The notes under the pieces are model-generated. The model had not been told where the DNA came from, did no database searches, and worked only from the letters and a program-made list of their open reading frames with translations. From contig CM076663.1 of the NCBI GenBank assembly GCA_038496675.1, positions 15,345,427 through 15,409,426 on the forward strand: a stretch of DNA of 64,000 nt, in the 5' to 3' direction. The position numbers and the translations under genes are program-made. The stretch comes from Rachycentron canadum (taxonomy: Eukaryota > Chordata > Actinopteri > Carangiformes > Rachycentridae). The first letter of the stretch is position 1. Every line of letters starts with the position of its first letter. Below, piece by piece: positions 12,501-23,328 of this stretch.

Positions 12501-15500
12501 TGGAACTTTTAGCGGCTAAAAGCGGCAAATGCTTCCCTTGGGAGCTGGCAGGGATACAGAGGAGAGTGAATACTGAGCTTAAATCCGCCAAGGCAGCTGG
12601 ACACAATACTCCAAATCAATTCCCTGTATCTTGAAGAATCTGCATCAATCATATTTCCCACAACATATGTGTGTATTTATTCCTGCTCCCAAGTCGACAC
12701 GGAAAAAAATCTATCGGCACTCTTTAAATTTAAAAGGTTTGCTGATTTAAAGCCGGAATTGTCTAATCATTAACTGGTAAACAAACAACAAATTCTGAGC
12801 AAGCGTTCAATACAGCTGCACAAAGAGCACTGACTAAATAAAGTGATGTTACAATTGTCCTTTTATTCCAGGTGTACTGTGATATGACGACCAGAGGTGG
12901 CGGGTGGACGGTGCTACAGCATCGGACAAACGGCTCCGTCAACTTCCATCGTGGGTGGAGGGACTACAAAGTGGTGGGTTCCTCAGGCTGCAGGGTTAGG
13001 GCGCATCATTATCAGTATAGGTGGTATGGATCAGTATCGCATTGTGGGACTGGACAGGAGGTTCCAATAACTATCCACGGGTGCTTTGGCACAGAGAGGC
13101 GTGGGAGACCGGCTGGCCTGCGATCCCAGGTGACCTGCGATTGTTGTATTTGGCCGCCCTCGTGTTCTCCACCACCCTTCATGTTATTGCACCTGCTCTC
13201 GCTCCCTCTCCCTGTCATACTCCCACACACTCGTATACACAAGCGCGCACGCACGCACGCACAGAAATACACACACGTGGTACTCTGTGGTACTTCAGTG
13301 ACCACAGAGCACTACTGTTTGTATCTATCCTTTAGACCTCAATAGCTTTCCTGCAAAGGGAATGTGTGGTGATGAGAGTAACAACATTTCCAAATCCAAG
13401 ACCCAAAAAACAAACTGGATAAAATATAATCGCACACAAGAGACTGAAGTTGCTCCATTGCTCTCACCGAATCAATCACACACCTTTGGCTTTTGTATTG
13501 TTTGGACTTAACATTTAGATTTTTTTCTTCTTCTTCTTTTTTTTTTTTGAATCTCAAAACAAAGTTTTCTCAGCAGAATTATTATTTAGTTTGAGCAACA
13601 GAGAAAAACATGATTGCAAGCCTTTTTGAATTATGCACAGAACAAGTGAGCGAGGCTGTAGTGCGGGCTTTTGATTGAACAGAGTAGCAATTTATCTCTC
13701 GCCCAAGCCAACAAATCAATTGCCATAGCTTGGACTGGAAATAAAATGCTAAGAGGACTGTGAAAGAATGAGAGGGAGCGACAAAAAAAAACAAAAAAAA
13801 AAAAAAAAACAACCTCTTTCAAGAACAATATTTTTACAAGCGGATGAGAAATATTTGGCCCCAGTCGGGGCGTGGGAGAACGGGGGGGCCCTGGTAGATG
13901 GCAGATAACGTATGTACTGAAATGCTTCACTGCCCTGAACCACTCTCCATATTCTCTGAAACTGTGGTCGGTGATGATCAAATGCCGCATCCAGACCTGC
14001 AGGTCAACTGATAAATGCTCCAAGGCGCTCACTATATATTCCCTCTCACTTAAGACCATTAACAGAAAGTCGGTCTGGCAGCTAGACAAAGTGACTTAGA
14101 ATTTTAGAGGTAAACAAGCACTGCACGTGTCCCCTTTTTTTTTCAAACGGGTGAAGAATGGTTCATACCTGCAGGTAGAGACGTGGATTGTTCACCATTC
14201 TGCCTTGAAAATGTAGCAATACAAATGACTGTGTGCCGAGCAGATAACGTGCGTTCTCGGATTCATTTGGCCTTTTTCACACTGTGAGTCCACCTCTCAC
14301 ATTTGCTCAGTCAAAAAGAAAAAAAAAAAAAACAACAAAAAACTGGTGCTTTGTACTTGACAGCCCTCTGTGAGATCCATCAGTCGAGGCCACATTACAT
14401 CCCTCCCTCATAAACAGCCTCTTTGAAAAGAGCATTGCCTGTTATTATCATCATTTCCCTGGTGTGACGTTCAATAGCATCCATTCCCCCTGCAAACCAT
14501 TTCTGTCAAAGGCATCGCACCCATGGCACGCTGTATCCGTTTTCACTTGCGGCTCTGGTTCCCTTTGCGAAAACTGCACCCGTAACACTGCGTCTTCCGC
14601 CTGTAAACGTCATTTGAAGTCGCCTCCTGACTCTCAGCTACGCGAGTCCCTGGGATGTCTCTGTTCTTTAAACAGAAGCGTCCCTGCACGGCCAGTAGCC
14701 TGTTAGCGTTCAGGTCCTGGGAACAAGTGAAGTGAGAATCTAAATTAACCACTGCATATTGAGGCGAGTTCGCATTGACTTCCTTTAAGAGCAAACTTCT
14801 TGAGAGTGGGCTTCTCTATTCTACCACAGTTTCTTCTTCTTGTGATAAAGGTGGTGGATAAAGACGCAAAGTGTCTCAATAAGCTGTTGCAGTGAACTCC
14901 AATGCGTTGTGTGCATATAACTCTAGTGGAAGGAAAGCTACCATACTGTGTTTCAGCCATAATTACCTGAGGGGGGGGGCTCACTGCTCCATCTGCGGGG
15001 GGCACTAAACTATACTGTGTCATGACAAAAAAATAAATAAATAAATACAAGAACTGAAATAGACTTTTTGTATCAGACATATAAGTAGTAGTAGTTTTGA
15101 TTTGCTAAAAAAAGAATTGTGAGGGTATTTCCTTTTCAACAGAAATGAAATGCATTATTGGAGTATCTGAATTTGTTATCCTCCATCTGTTTGTATCTCT
15201 AAGCAGGATACCACTAAATGCACTTCTCAAAATGTATTGCTTCGTGTGATGTTTATCATGATATTTAGCGATCATTCAATATTGTTCTCCATCGCCCGCT
15301 GTGGGACGGGGAACTTAAACTCTACAGTTAAAAACAACAGTGGATCAGTCCACAAAGCCAATTTTTTTTTTTTTTTTTTCTGTAAATGCTGGTAAATTAG
15401 GGTCTCAATTGACTGGCCTTTTACTTTGGGAGTGGAGTATTTGACTTCATAAACTCAGTGGACTGCCTTAAGCCATCAAAATGATAAATGTGACTTTTTA

Positions 15501-18500
15501 AATTGAGGTCCATTTTCATGTAAACTCCAGAAACACTTGGCAGGTCTCTGGTAAAATCATCCCCCTTGTTAGAATATGTTCTTGTTCTCTATTGTTTCTC
15601 TGTCTTTGTGTCTAATCCAGGGCTTTGGAGAGCCGTCTGGGGAACACTGGCTGGGGAATGATATCATCCACAAGCTGACCAGCTCCCAGGAATACAGTCT
15701 GCATGTCCAGCTAAAAGACAGAGAGGGGAACGAAGCCTTCTCACATTACGACCGCTTCTACATAGAAGGCGAGGACACCAACTACAGGTAACCACAGAGC
15801 ATACGATATATTACTTTGCTGCACTGTACTGATGCTGAGATCAAAACTCACTGTGAAATAAACCAATTACCTTAAGTGTTGGTAATTAATTAATGAGAAA
15901 ATGCCAAACTAAAACGCTTTACGATGCATTCCAGTCTCCAATTAAATTTTCTTACTTTCTGACATGAATAGGACAATTATGAAGGTACTTTATTTCAGTA
16001 AAATGTTTTATTAAGAGCCTTCTATTGTAAAAGGCAGTAACACCCTCTCAATCGTTGCTTTCCCTTTGGGTGTAAGACTCTTAATATCACGACAGATTAG
16101 AAACTGTTATCAACAGTTCGAATTCCTTTCCATTTTCTTATTCTTATCCTCGAGCACTGAAGTTAAGGAGCCACTTCGACCATCTTTAAGAACGTCATTC
16201 AAAATGATGAGCTCGTCTGCCTCCATTTTTTTTTCTTTTCCCTCCACCGCGGCTACTACTGCTGCCCCTGGGAAAAAAAAAAATCCACTGGAGTATAACA
16301 GGAGCACTCTGCAACACCTGGCCCCGCCACAAACTGACAACTCAAAAAAAAAAGCTCCCCTGTAACCAAGCAATCACTAACAAGATTATATGTGGGTTTG
16401 CTGAAGCCATGTTTCCTCCAAAGCAGACAGAAACAAAGCATAAACCAAACTAATTCGGTTTAGATTTCATATAAATTCTGAGGAATCTGCCCTTGCTGTG
16501 TGGAAGTTTAGGGAGATTGATGCTTTGAGAGATGACAAATCATAGTCATACGTGGGTGTATGCTTTCCAAGATCCCTAATAGGGCAGCAAATTGCATTTG
16601 CCTGTGTTTGTTCCACATAATAAGCGCAATGAAACTGAATGTTTCACAATTTTGCTGTAGGCTGCACTGTGTGAGGTGAAGCACCTGAATGAATATAATC
16701 ACCTCTTTAGCTGCTACCTCTGACATCATGTTCTGTTTAACTAGTTCAATATGTACCGGCTTTACTAGCATTCTGAAGACGCTGACTTCTTCTGAGGCTT
16801 TCTCTTATAAACCCAAAGCCACAACTGTGGTGCTGTGGAGCTAGTCAGCCAAACCAATCTCCTCCTACACCTCAGCTGCATCCAGTGTGCTCCCCAGGGC
16901 TACATGGAGGTCTTCACCTAAAACTCACTAGGATTATTCACACATTAATCATCGGCATGACAGACCGCTTTCCCCCCTTTGAGTCCGCCAAGAATAGATG
17001 TTCCTATAGTAAAACTAATGGTAAGCATTCCTTTTAATGTAACAGTATATTTTTCATTAAAGGATAAAATAACAACGTAAAAAGACTGTCACCTTGAAAA
17101 GGATTAGTCTGCGGTCTGCGGTGTGGGTGGAATAGCTGAACTAATTCATCTGGAAGTCATGGCTAATGCAAATGTTTCAGAGAGTAGGAAGAGCTGGCAG
17201 GGTCCACAGGCCAACCTTTCCAGGAGGATATCCTGTAGCCTGTGGTTTCCATCCCGTCTAATTTGATGGTTTTTAATTTTCCTCACATCACCGATCCATC
17301 GTGAAAAGAAAAGAAAAAAAAAAAAAATGCCCCAACTAAACATCCCCTCATATTTAATTCCACTCTCTCTGCTATTCCAGCGTCATCCCTGTCCCCGGCA
17401 CTGTCATTTCAAACACCCATTTTGCTGCCCCTCGTGATGTGTTGTCCTGCCCTGTGAACTTACAAATTCAAGAGGAGGATTCTTCATTTAGTCATCACAG
17501 ACAGCACGCCCCCGGGTACAGAGGGTGGGTCACATAACTCAGGGGAGAGTCCTGTACTAACTAGACAGAATGACAGGGCAGAGGAGAGGCCAGACAGCAG
17601 GGCTGACCTCCTCGTCCACTCTCTTCAAACCAGTACTGACACACACATATCCGCACGGCCGGACGGACACAGAAACACACAAACAATCCGCTGCTGTATG
17701 GAAATAATTGAGAGAATCAATTTAAGTTAGGCAGGGATTGCATTCAGACTGTTTGGGTTGTTTCACAAAGCACAGCATGGAGGAAAAATAATGAGAGGTT
17801 TGAGGTTAGTCTTTGTATTGAGGTTTGACAACAGTGGGGACCTAGGGGAGATGGTACTTTGCATTAAAAAGCATTGTACATACACTAAAAAGGCTGTGAT
17901 CTACAGTGATTTACGATGTCATAATCTTTGATCGTTTTTTGATTTATTAATTTTTGATTGTGTAATAACATGCACATGGTTATTTTGATTTAATGCTGAA
18001 CTAGGAAAGAGCATGAACCAAAAATACACCACTGAACACACACTCTAAATGACAAGGTGGAGCGGCAAAAGCGAGGCGCGCTGGATTTCGCTCTATTTAA
18101 GATGCTGTCTGTTTACTTAGTGTTTGCCAAAATGGTGTTTTAATTTTAGATATGCCCAGAGGCCTCAAAACATCAGGCGAAGAATGGAGAATTAAAAGTG
18201 AACTACACACAGATTCCTAACCAACAGCATGACTGCCCCAACCACAGAAAGTTGGACTCACCAACATTTAGCTGCTCTCATCCCTTCAGTATCAAGTGGT
18301 ATTAAGGATTCACAGATCAGCTGTTGTGGTAAATGCGACCATCGCTGTGGTCAGTTTACAACATAACATTAGATGATTTGACAGGCACCGAGGTTCAAAC
18401 GGTTTCTGGACAGTGGCCGCAAACTGCCGTTCAGAGCTGACAACCGGGCGAGAGGCTCCCAACGCAACTTTAAATAATGAATTAAAGAGCCCGCGGTTGA

Positions 18501-19071
18501 GCTTGTTGCTGAAATTCTTTGCGCTTTCTTTTGCTTCCCCTGAAACCAGCCTTCACGCCGAGGGCTTCGGTGGCACGGCGGGACGGACCAGCAGCCTCAC
18601 CCACACCGGCACCCAATTTAGCACCAAGGACAGAGACAACGACCTCTGCACCTGCAAGTGTGCGCAGCTCGCATCAGGAGGTACGCAGCTTCTCTCAGCT
18701 CCTCTCAATCTGTCTCTCTAACCTATCTTGTTAAACATTTCTATCCGCCCCCTTGTAAATATCCTGAAGTGCATTTCATTTTCCCTCTGCGCCCAGTATA
18801 AAGTTACTGCTGACCTACAGCTGTACATTTGGGTGTTACAATTCATGAGCTTGAATTCAATTAATTCTGACTTCTGCCTTGAACTCGCTGCCACGTCTCC
18901 TCTCCTCCAGGATGGTGGTTCGAGGCTTGCGGTCCGTCCAACCTGAATGGCATGTATTACCCCGCCTCGTCCAGCGTGGTTCGTTACAATGGCATTAAAT
19001 GGTACTATTGGAAGGGGCCGAATCTGATGGCTACCATGACAACCATGATGGTGCGCCCGGCAAACTTCTGA
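2..19071 (+). CDS. angpt4: Angiopoietin, angpt4-like (angpt2 is the alternative), 9 exons, 5'-partial
   Basis: Spliced gene for a secreted angiopoietin, a ligand of endothelial Tie receptors acting in vessel growth and stability (family knowledge). Joining the nine exons gives one open frame of about 492 residues plus a TGA stop; human angiopoietins have 496-503, so only a few N-terminal residues are missing. Domains in order: end of the signal peptide, VQHGPCSYTF clustering segment, coiled coil over exons 1-4, short linker, fibrinogen-like domain from FRDCAE (exon 5) to VRPANF. The domain cysteines (FRDC, VYC, CTCKC, FEAC) and the calcium-loop motif STKDRDNDLC are present. ANGPT4-like traits: NTLQRDS, RLLALE, AEILRSG, NGSVNF, GEHWLGN, YSL, CAQLASGG. 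ANGPT2-like traits: YCDM, LKD.EGNEA, MYYP, IKWYYWKG. ANGPT4 evolves faster, so near-equal similarity favours angpt4, but only a tree would decide. Family certain, paralogue about 60:40. Confidence 0.95.
284..5337 (+). other. angiopoietin intron 1
   Basis: 5,054-bp intron bounded by GTAAGA and TTTACAG. It holds a dispersed fish repeat near 3040-3450, short A-rich tracts (4353-4375, 4502-4512) and otherwise unique-looking AT-rich sequence. A 251-codon open frame at 872-1627 has no recognisable domain and crosses low-complexity T- and CA-rich sequence, so I treat it as chance. First introns often carry enhancers; none is identifiable here by eye. Confidence 0.85.
3040..3450 (+). repeat. Dispersed teleost repeat
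   Basis: GATTCATCCTCTGGGCATGA (3207-3226) and, after about 100 bases of other sequence, GAGATATTCAGCCTGGACCA with TGCCATCCCTAGAGCC are phrases I recognise from a very common, family-unassigned repeat of percomorph fish genomes. The copy is diverged and apparently interrupted at about 3240-3320. Confidence 0.65.
5338..5493 (+). CDS. angpt4: angiopoietin exon 2: coiled coil
   Basis: 156 bp, phase 0 at both ends, preceded by CTTTACAG and followed by GTGAGA. It encodes LENFIQENVRSGMEEIKR and runs on to LLSQSAEQTRKLTDVETQ. The AEQTRKLTDVE stretch is almost invariant in angiopoietins. The 52-codon size equals the standard second exon of the family. Confidence 0.95.
5494..6234 (+). other. angiopoietin intron 2
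   Basis: 741-bp intron (GTGAGA to CTGTAG). It carries T-rich runs at about 6066-6100, well upstream of the acceptor. Nothing else seen. Confidence 0.8.
6235..6356 (+). CDS. angpt4: angiopoietin exon 3: coiled coil
   Basis: 122 bp between CTGTAG and GTGAGC. It encodes VLNQTSRLEIQLLEYSLF and continues to ISRLSDKN, with an NQT sequon. The exon ends two bases into a codon (AG), which exon 4 completes as AGT (Ser). Length and phase equal the usual third exon. Confidence 0.95.
6357..8512 (+). other. angiopoietin intron 3
   Basis: 2,156-bp intron (GTGAGC to TTTGACAG). Contents: (AC)n at 7813-7837, a C-rich run at 7231-7240, a poly(A) run at 7657-7672, and mixed CA repeats at 8121-8150. No exon-like sequence recognised. 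Confidence 0.8.
8513..8745 (+). CDS. angpt4: angiopoietin exon 4: coiled coil and start of linker
   Basis: 233 bp between TTTGACAG and GTAAGG, the usual size of this exon. It encodes (S)FLEQRLLALEARYGKELQ, then RQSRLVSKLQ, LNSTLLQRQQ and DTVQQLLAMVNHCN. LNST is a sequon. The cysteine at 8739-8741 sits near where Ang1 has its extra linker cysteine and human Ang2 and Ang4 have none. The exon ends with the first base of a codon (G) that exon 5 completes as GAA. Confidence 0.95.
8746..9226 (+). other. angiopoietin intron 4
   Basis: 481-bp AT-rich intron (GTAAGG to TTGCAG). No repeat or exon recognised inside. Confidence 0.8.
9227..9351 (+). CDS. angpt4: angiopoietin exon 5: linker and start of fibrinogen-like domain
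   Basis: 125 bp between TTTTTGCAG and GTAGTG. The first residues, EISNMPKKESRT, are a linker shorter than in human Ang1, Ang2 or Ang4. The fibrinogen-like domain begins at FRDCAEILRSG and continues through TESGIYSIHLPNSTQTVK, which has a sequon (NST). The donor GTAGTG is weaker than those of exons 1-4. Confidence 0.94.
9523..9576. repeat. (CA)n microsatellite with CG-rich core
   Basis: About 54 bases of alternating purine-pyrimidine sequence with two GCGCGC blocks followed by uninterrupted CA. Such sequence can adopt Z-DNA and is length-polymorphic. Confidence 0.95.
11877..12140 (-). mobile_element. tRNA-headed SINE, teleost family
   Basis: Read on the minus strand it starts GGCGGCACGGTGATACAGCG, has a tRNA-like B-box region (GGGCTCGATTCC), then the phrases CTTTCTGTGTGG, TCCCACAGTCCAAAGGCATG and GATTGCCCGTAGGCGTGA, and ends in a GGATTGGATGGAT tail. 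This order matches a SINE-like family that is very abundant in teleost genomes; I do not assign a formal name. It lies in intron 5, antisense to the host gene. A second copy is at 47427-47724. Confidence 0.85.
12872..12973 (+). CDS. angpt4: angiopoietin exon 6: fibrinogen-like domain
   Basis: 102 bp, phase 0, after the acceptor TTTTATTCCAG. It encodes VYCDMTTRGGGWTVLQHR, then TNGSVNFHRGWRDYKV. Cys in VYCDM pairs within the domain in family structures. The exon end falls in GTGGTGGGT, which offers two GT donors 3 bases apart (after 12970 or 12973). The second gives the 34-codon length usual for this exon and YKV-GFG as in Ang2. Confidence 0.93.
12974..15620 (+). other. angiopoietin intron 6
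   Basis: 2,647-bp intron (GTGGGT to AATCCAG) with a CA/CG-rich patch at 13225-13275, long A/T runs at 13536-13548, 13782-13810 and 15361-15380, and no recognised mobile element or exon. Confidence 0.8.
15621..15787 (+). CDS. angpt4: angiopoietin exon 7: fibrinogen-like domain core
   Basis: 167 bp between TCTAATCCAG and GTAACC, the family size. It encodes GFGEPSGEHWLGNDIIHK, LTSSQEYSLHVQLKDREG and NEAFSHYDRFYIEGEDTNY. GEHWLGN and YSL resemble ANGPT4; LKD and EGNEA resemble ANGPT2. The residue between KD and EGN is Arg (codon 15720-15722) where other angiopoietins have Trp. It ends two bases into a codon (AG). Confidence 0.95.
15788..18549 (+). other. angiopoietin intron 7
   Basis: 2,762-bp intron (GTAACC to GAAACCAG). 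A-rich runs at 16270-16282, 16344-16354 and 17308-17327; otherwise unremarkable AT-rich sequence. Confidence 0.8.
18550..18680 (+). CDS. angpt4: angiopoietin exon 8: fibrinogen-like domain, calcium loop
   Basis: 131 bp after CCCTGAAACCAG and before GTACGC, the family size. It encodes (S)LHAEGFGGTAGRTSSL, then FSTKDRDNDLCTCKCAQL. STKDRDND is the calcium-binding loop of the P subdomain, and CTCKC carries conserved disulfide cysteines. The codon across the exon 7/8 junction reads AGC (Ser) where paralogues have Arg (NYR). It ends with one base of a Gly codon. Confidence 0.94.
18911..19071 (+). CDS. angpt4: angiopoietin exon 9: C-terminus and stop
   Basis: Begins after CTCCTCTCCTCCAG and ends at TGA (19069-19071). 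It encodes GWWFEACGPSNLNGMYYP, YNGIKWYYWKGPNLMATM and TTMMVRPANF. ACGPSNLNG and TTMM.RP are angiopoietin signatures of the receptor-binding P subdomain. The usual YSLR/YSLK before TTMM is replaced by LMATM at unchanged length. Intron 8 (18681-18910) is only 230 bp. Confidence 0.95.
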
Positions 19072-19300
19072 TGGCATGGCCCGCTCCTGAAGTCAATGTC
19101 ACCTCCAGTGAATTTAAGGAACAATGCCCAGGAAATGGTATACATGGAATCACACAGTTGGTGCTTTCAGCCTCTGGACATCTTGGAGGGGTGCTTTAGC
19201 AGCTGCCTGGGGACATACGCAGACTCTCAGCAAATGACTGTCGTTTTAATGAATTCCTCAGCGGAGGAATTCCACCAATAAAATCTATTCACCAAGGTGC
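19072..19300 (+). promoter_or_regulatory. angiopoietin 3' UTR with poly(A) signal
   Basis: The first canonical AATAAA after the stop is at 19277-19282, giving a 3' UTR of about 230 bases. A second AATAAA at 19434-19439 could serve a longer form. Actual cleavage sites cannot be seen from sequence. Confidence 0.55.
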
Positions 19301-20557
19301 CCTGGCTATATTTTTATGGGGATTTGTTCAGCTGACAGAGGAAAGGGATAGAGGGTACGAGCTTTTCTACAGATGACAAGATATCATGTGAACACAACCG
19401 ATTAAACCAAGTTACCCAAAACGTAATTCAATTAATAAACAGATTAACCTTTAGAAACCCTTTATAGCAACACATATTTTGATATTAAAATATGAAAACT
19501 TTTTTTTGTCTATTTGCTGTTAGGTCATTTTTCAGGCAACATGACAGTCATTTGTACATTTTATAAGGAGTCAATTAATTAAAAAAATATACTTTAAAAG
19601 TCTTAATTTCATTAAATGCTTCATTAACTCGGTGATATATGTAGTACCTGGTGTTGAACCCATAATCCTTCTATGCAGTGCCCTTTTTTTCCCCCACTGG
19701 ACTGTAAAGCATCCATACTTTTTTAGAGCTGTAGTTCAAGTCCATGCACAATATAACCTGCGATAACCTACAGTGACTTCAATGATTTTACCACTGTTAA
19801 TAAAACAACAGCATAAAGAACAGCAACAATAACGGGCTTTGCCCTTTGCTGTGTCTTCTAAAGGGCTTTTCACAATGAAATATCCCCGAATCTTTCCAGT
19901 CACACCTCTCATAAAACTTTATTTGTGAGATATTTTGCTCATAAAAGTACATCACATGCTCACTGGTGTGATTTACTTTCAAAAATGAAACATTTGTAAT
20001 AACATCTGGGAACAAAGCTGTAAATTCAATTTTTACTTTGTTAAAACAATAAAATCTGAGATAGTCTTTGGTGCCTATAACCCACCAGTGCCAGGTGCTT
20101 GTTTCCATGTAAGCTACATAAACTTCTACGAGCCACACATGCTGGACTCGGGGAAGTCAGATGAGGACTGCTTCGCACCATTGATCTGATGAATCATCCA
20201 ATAACACTGGGCCCCAGTGGTGCCCATTAGAGAGCGGATGGGTTTCACCTCGACTAACAGCGACCTGCATCTGCCCGCGTCTGCCGGGGACAGCGAGCCG
20301 ATAGCTGGAAGAGAATACCCAAAGACAATGGCCAGCCATGTCTGCGGCATCTACTAATTGCTGTGCTCCGTTCAATGAAGGGCGGAACAGTTAAAGAGCT
20401 CGTACTCGCAGCCTAATGCTACTCCCAAGTATGATTCATTTCTAAATGCTGCAAACCTAATACAACTGCAGAAACGGGGCATGAAGCGCAATGAACTGTG
20501 AGCCAGGTAGCAGTGTTTTGACATGCCTTAGCCATTTGAGTCAGCAGCCCAGACTTG

Positions 20558-20589
<32 letters not shown>

Positions 20590-23286
20590 TATTTGCTTTC
20601 TGATAATGGAAAAAAATATATAACAGGAACAGGAAATCATTCATTTTTTACAAATAAATTGCTTGTCTGTGTGTGGCTTCATTGAATTTATTAAGGACTC
20701 ACCCAGGCTCAACTGCCTTTGATATACTACTCTATTAGGAAACATGCAGGAGCTGTACAAGATGGTAAAACTACTCAAAGTGATAACAGCAGTGCTACTC
20801 TGCCTGTCTGTATCTTAACTGTGTGTGTGTGTGTGTGTAAATATATGATGCAATTACACCAGAATCTGTAAGGAGACTAGGAAAACATCATCACAGGAGG
20901 ACAAGGTATCAGTTGTGGTTGTGACGGCGGACCTGGGCCGCATAAAGTCAAAATCACCATGCACACAAGCACAAACACACATACATACCCACACGCACTC
21001 TCACAGGCACATGCTCTGCTTGCATGCACTGACCCCATTGCTAAACAAGTTTATTACGACCTCCAAGGGCTGGACAGGCGATAGATCACAGCGGGGGGAG
21101 GCCAGGGGTGAATCCATCAAAGCGACTTTAATAAAGACCACTTGATTTGGCCTGCCGGCTCAACAGATGAAATGGCTGTGTTCGGGTCCAGTGAAGCAGA
21201 CCAGACTCTGGGCCGCATTGCTCCTCTACTTTTCCCAGTCCCTATTTATTCAACGGGTTGCTTATAAACACAGAGGCAGAGACACAGAGAAAGATGGTAA
21301 CTTTAAAGCTGCCTTATGATATCCTCAGTATTTTCTGACTGACTTGGATTGTATATACTAGCTCTCGCAGTTGGGGATTACCCCGCGAAAAGATGGACAA
21401 GTCCGTTTTGCAACTTTATTTTCATCAAACACCAAAAACAGAATGTAACTTAACTAGAGATTAGACTTTCATCTCTATTAGGCAGTCATGCATAGGGGAA
21501 ATACTTAGAGCAGCGCTCTACTTAAGTAGAATACTACTTCTTTGGCACATCCATCACTAGAAATCCATGTTGTCTAGACAGGCATTGCTCAAACTCAAAC
21601 AAAGACATACCAAGGTTTTCAAAGATACCAAATATGCCATACACACATTAAAAAAAAAAAAAAATTACACCTAAAAATTTCCCTCTGCTGTTAAGATGTT
21701 CAAGATTTAGCTGAACAACAGTAGTTTTTTCATACAACTTGTCACAGTGAAATGAGTTAATGCAGAATATACAGTGTGTGTGACAGTGGGAAACAATGGG
21801 GAAATTGCTTTTACTAACTACATAGAGGAAAGGAAAGGAGTTTAACATTTTGGGAAATCTGCGTCCTCGCTCTCTAATGTGGGGCAACTCGGTTGGAAAA
21901 CCTTGACGCCTGCATGAGAGGGGATATTAATCGGTTGTGGTCTGGACCCAGTATTACATTATTTAGAATAATTTGACGGGGTCAAAGCTGGGTTGTTTTT
22001 TTTTTTATTTTAACCACCACAGTTTGTCTTTACAGCACTGGTCATGTGATTTTACTCAGCCAATCACCATGACTAGACTCAGTGAGTGCAACATACGTCC
22101 GGGAGAGACGCTGGAGTGCACTTAAGACACAAGTAAGGAAGTGGGACATAAGAGAGAAAGACAGATAAAAGGAGGTGTTAAAGCTGTTTGAATGTAAAGA
22201 TGACTGGATATTGGTTTTTACTAAAATGATTGAGCCTGTTCAAATGTGAAATGGAGTCAAGGTACACTAATTTAGACCCATTTCATTTCTGTAAAATGAA
22301 GCACTTTATTTTAAGATGTGCATATTATTACACTCCCTATTTCCAGAACACATAGTTACTGGGCTCGTCTCTGTCTGAAAGTAACAAAATATGTCTGACC
22401 ACCACTTAACACGCCATGTCTTATTTGTTTAACTTGTGCAAAGGCTGTCGTGCAACAGTGTGTTAGACACAGACATGTTATTCTAGTGATTTTTCGACCG
22501 TTGGACCCTGTGCAGTCCATTTATTTTCCCGGAACACCGCAGTACAGACATTAGCTAGGAGCAAGCGAAAAACCTCACCAGGGCTACTGGTTCCTTTTCG
22601 TTCTTTTCACTTAAGTTAAACAAATACCTGTCTTCACGTCACCCTAAGGCCTGGTGATTTTGTGGCCAATTGCGTCTTTCCAATTGCCTCAAACTCTGTG
22701 TGAACAGACCAAAACACGACAAATTGTGGTTTTATCGGGGCTTTGACTTTGACTAGTGATTGACTGAATGCACACAAAATAAGATATGTGTTAAGCAGTA
22801 AGCTTTAGAGGCTCTGGAAGCTTTGTTTTTTTGTTTTTTTTTCCAAATGAGTCAATATTGAGAAGTAGAAATGAGGTCGGCTTTCAGAAAGAAAAAAAAA
22901 TATATGGATGACATAATGTGGATGTTCAGGATAAGCTGTTGTTTTGTGGCTGTTTTTCCATACTATGTCAGCAACACTGATTGTAATAAATAGCTATGCC
23001 AATAAAGCAACTCAATTCAACTAAACTGAAAGAGACAGAGAGAGACATGTGTTTGTGGGTGGGTGGAGGGGCAGAGGAGGGGTTGGGCGTGCACATATGC
23101 TCGTATACGTTGACCCGCTATGTATATTAGCTAATGCGAACAGAGTGTAACATGGGCAGTTTCTCCTCCGCTGGTGCTTCAAGCCTTGGCGGAGGGTTTA
23201 TCATCCGACCCAGCTAGACAGATAGACGCAGAAGAGGAGCGAGAAAAATGTACAGACTGCAGGACAGAGAGAGAGAGAGTGAGTGA

Positions 23287-23328
<42 letters not shown>

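Larger units (their letters stand above)
9352..12871 (+). other. angiopoietin intron 5
   Basis: 3,520-bp intron (GTAGTG to ATTCCAG). It contains (CA)n/(CG)n at 9523-9576 and a minus-strand SINE at 11877-12140, plus A- and T-rich runs (11224-11251, 11708-11720, 12410-12424). Confidence 0.8.
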
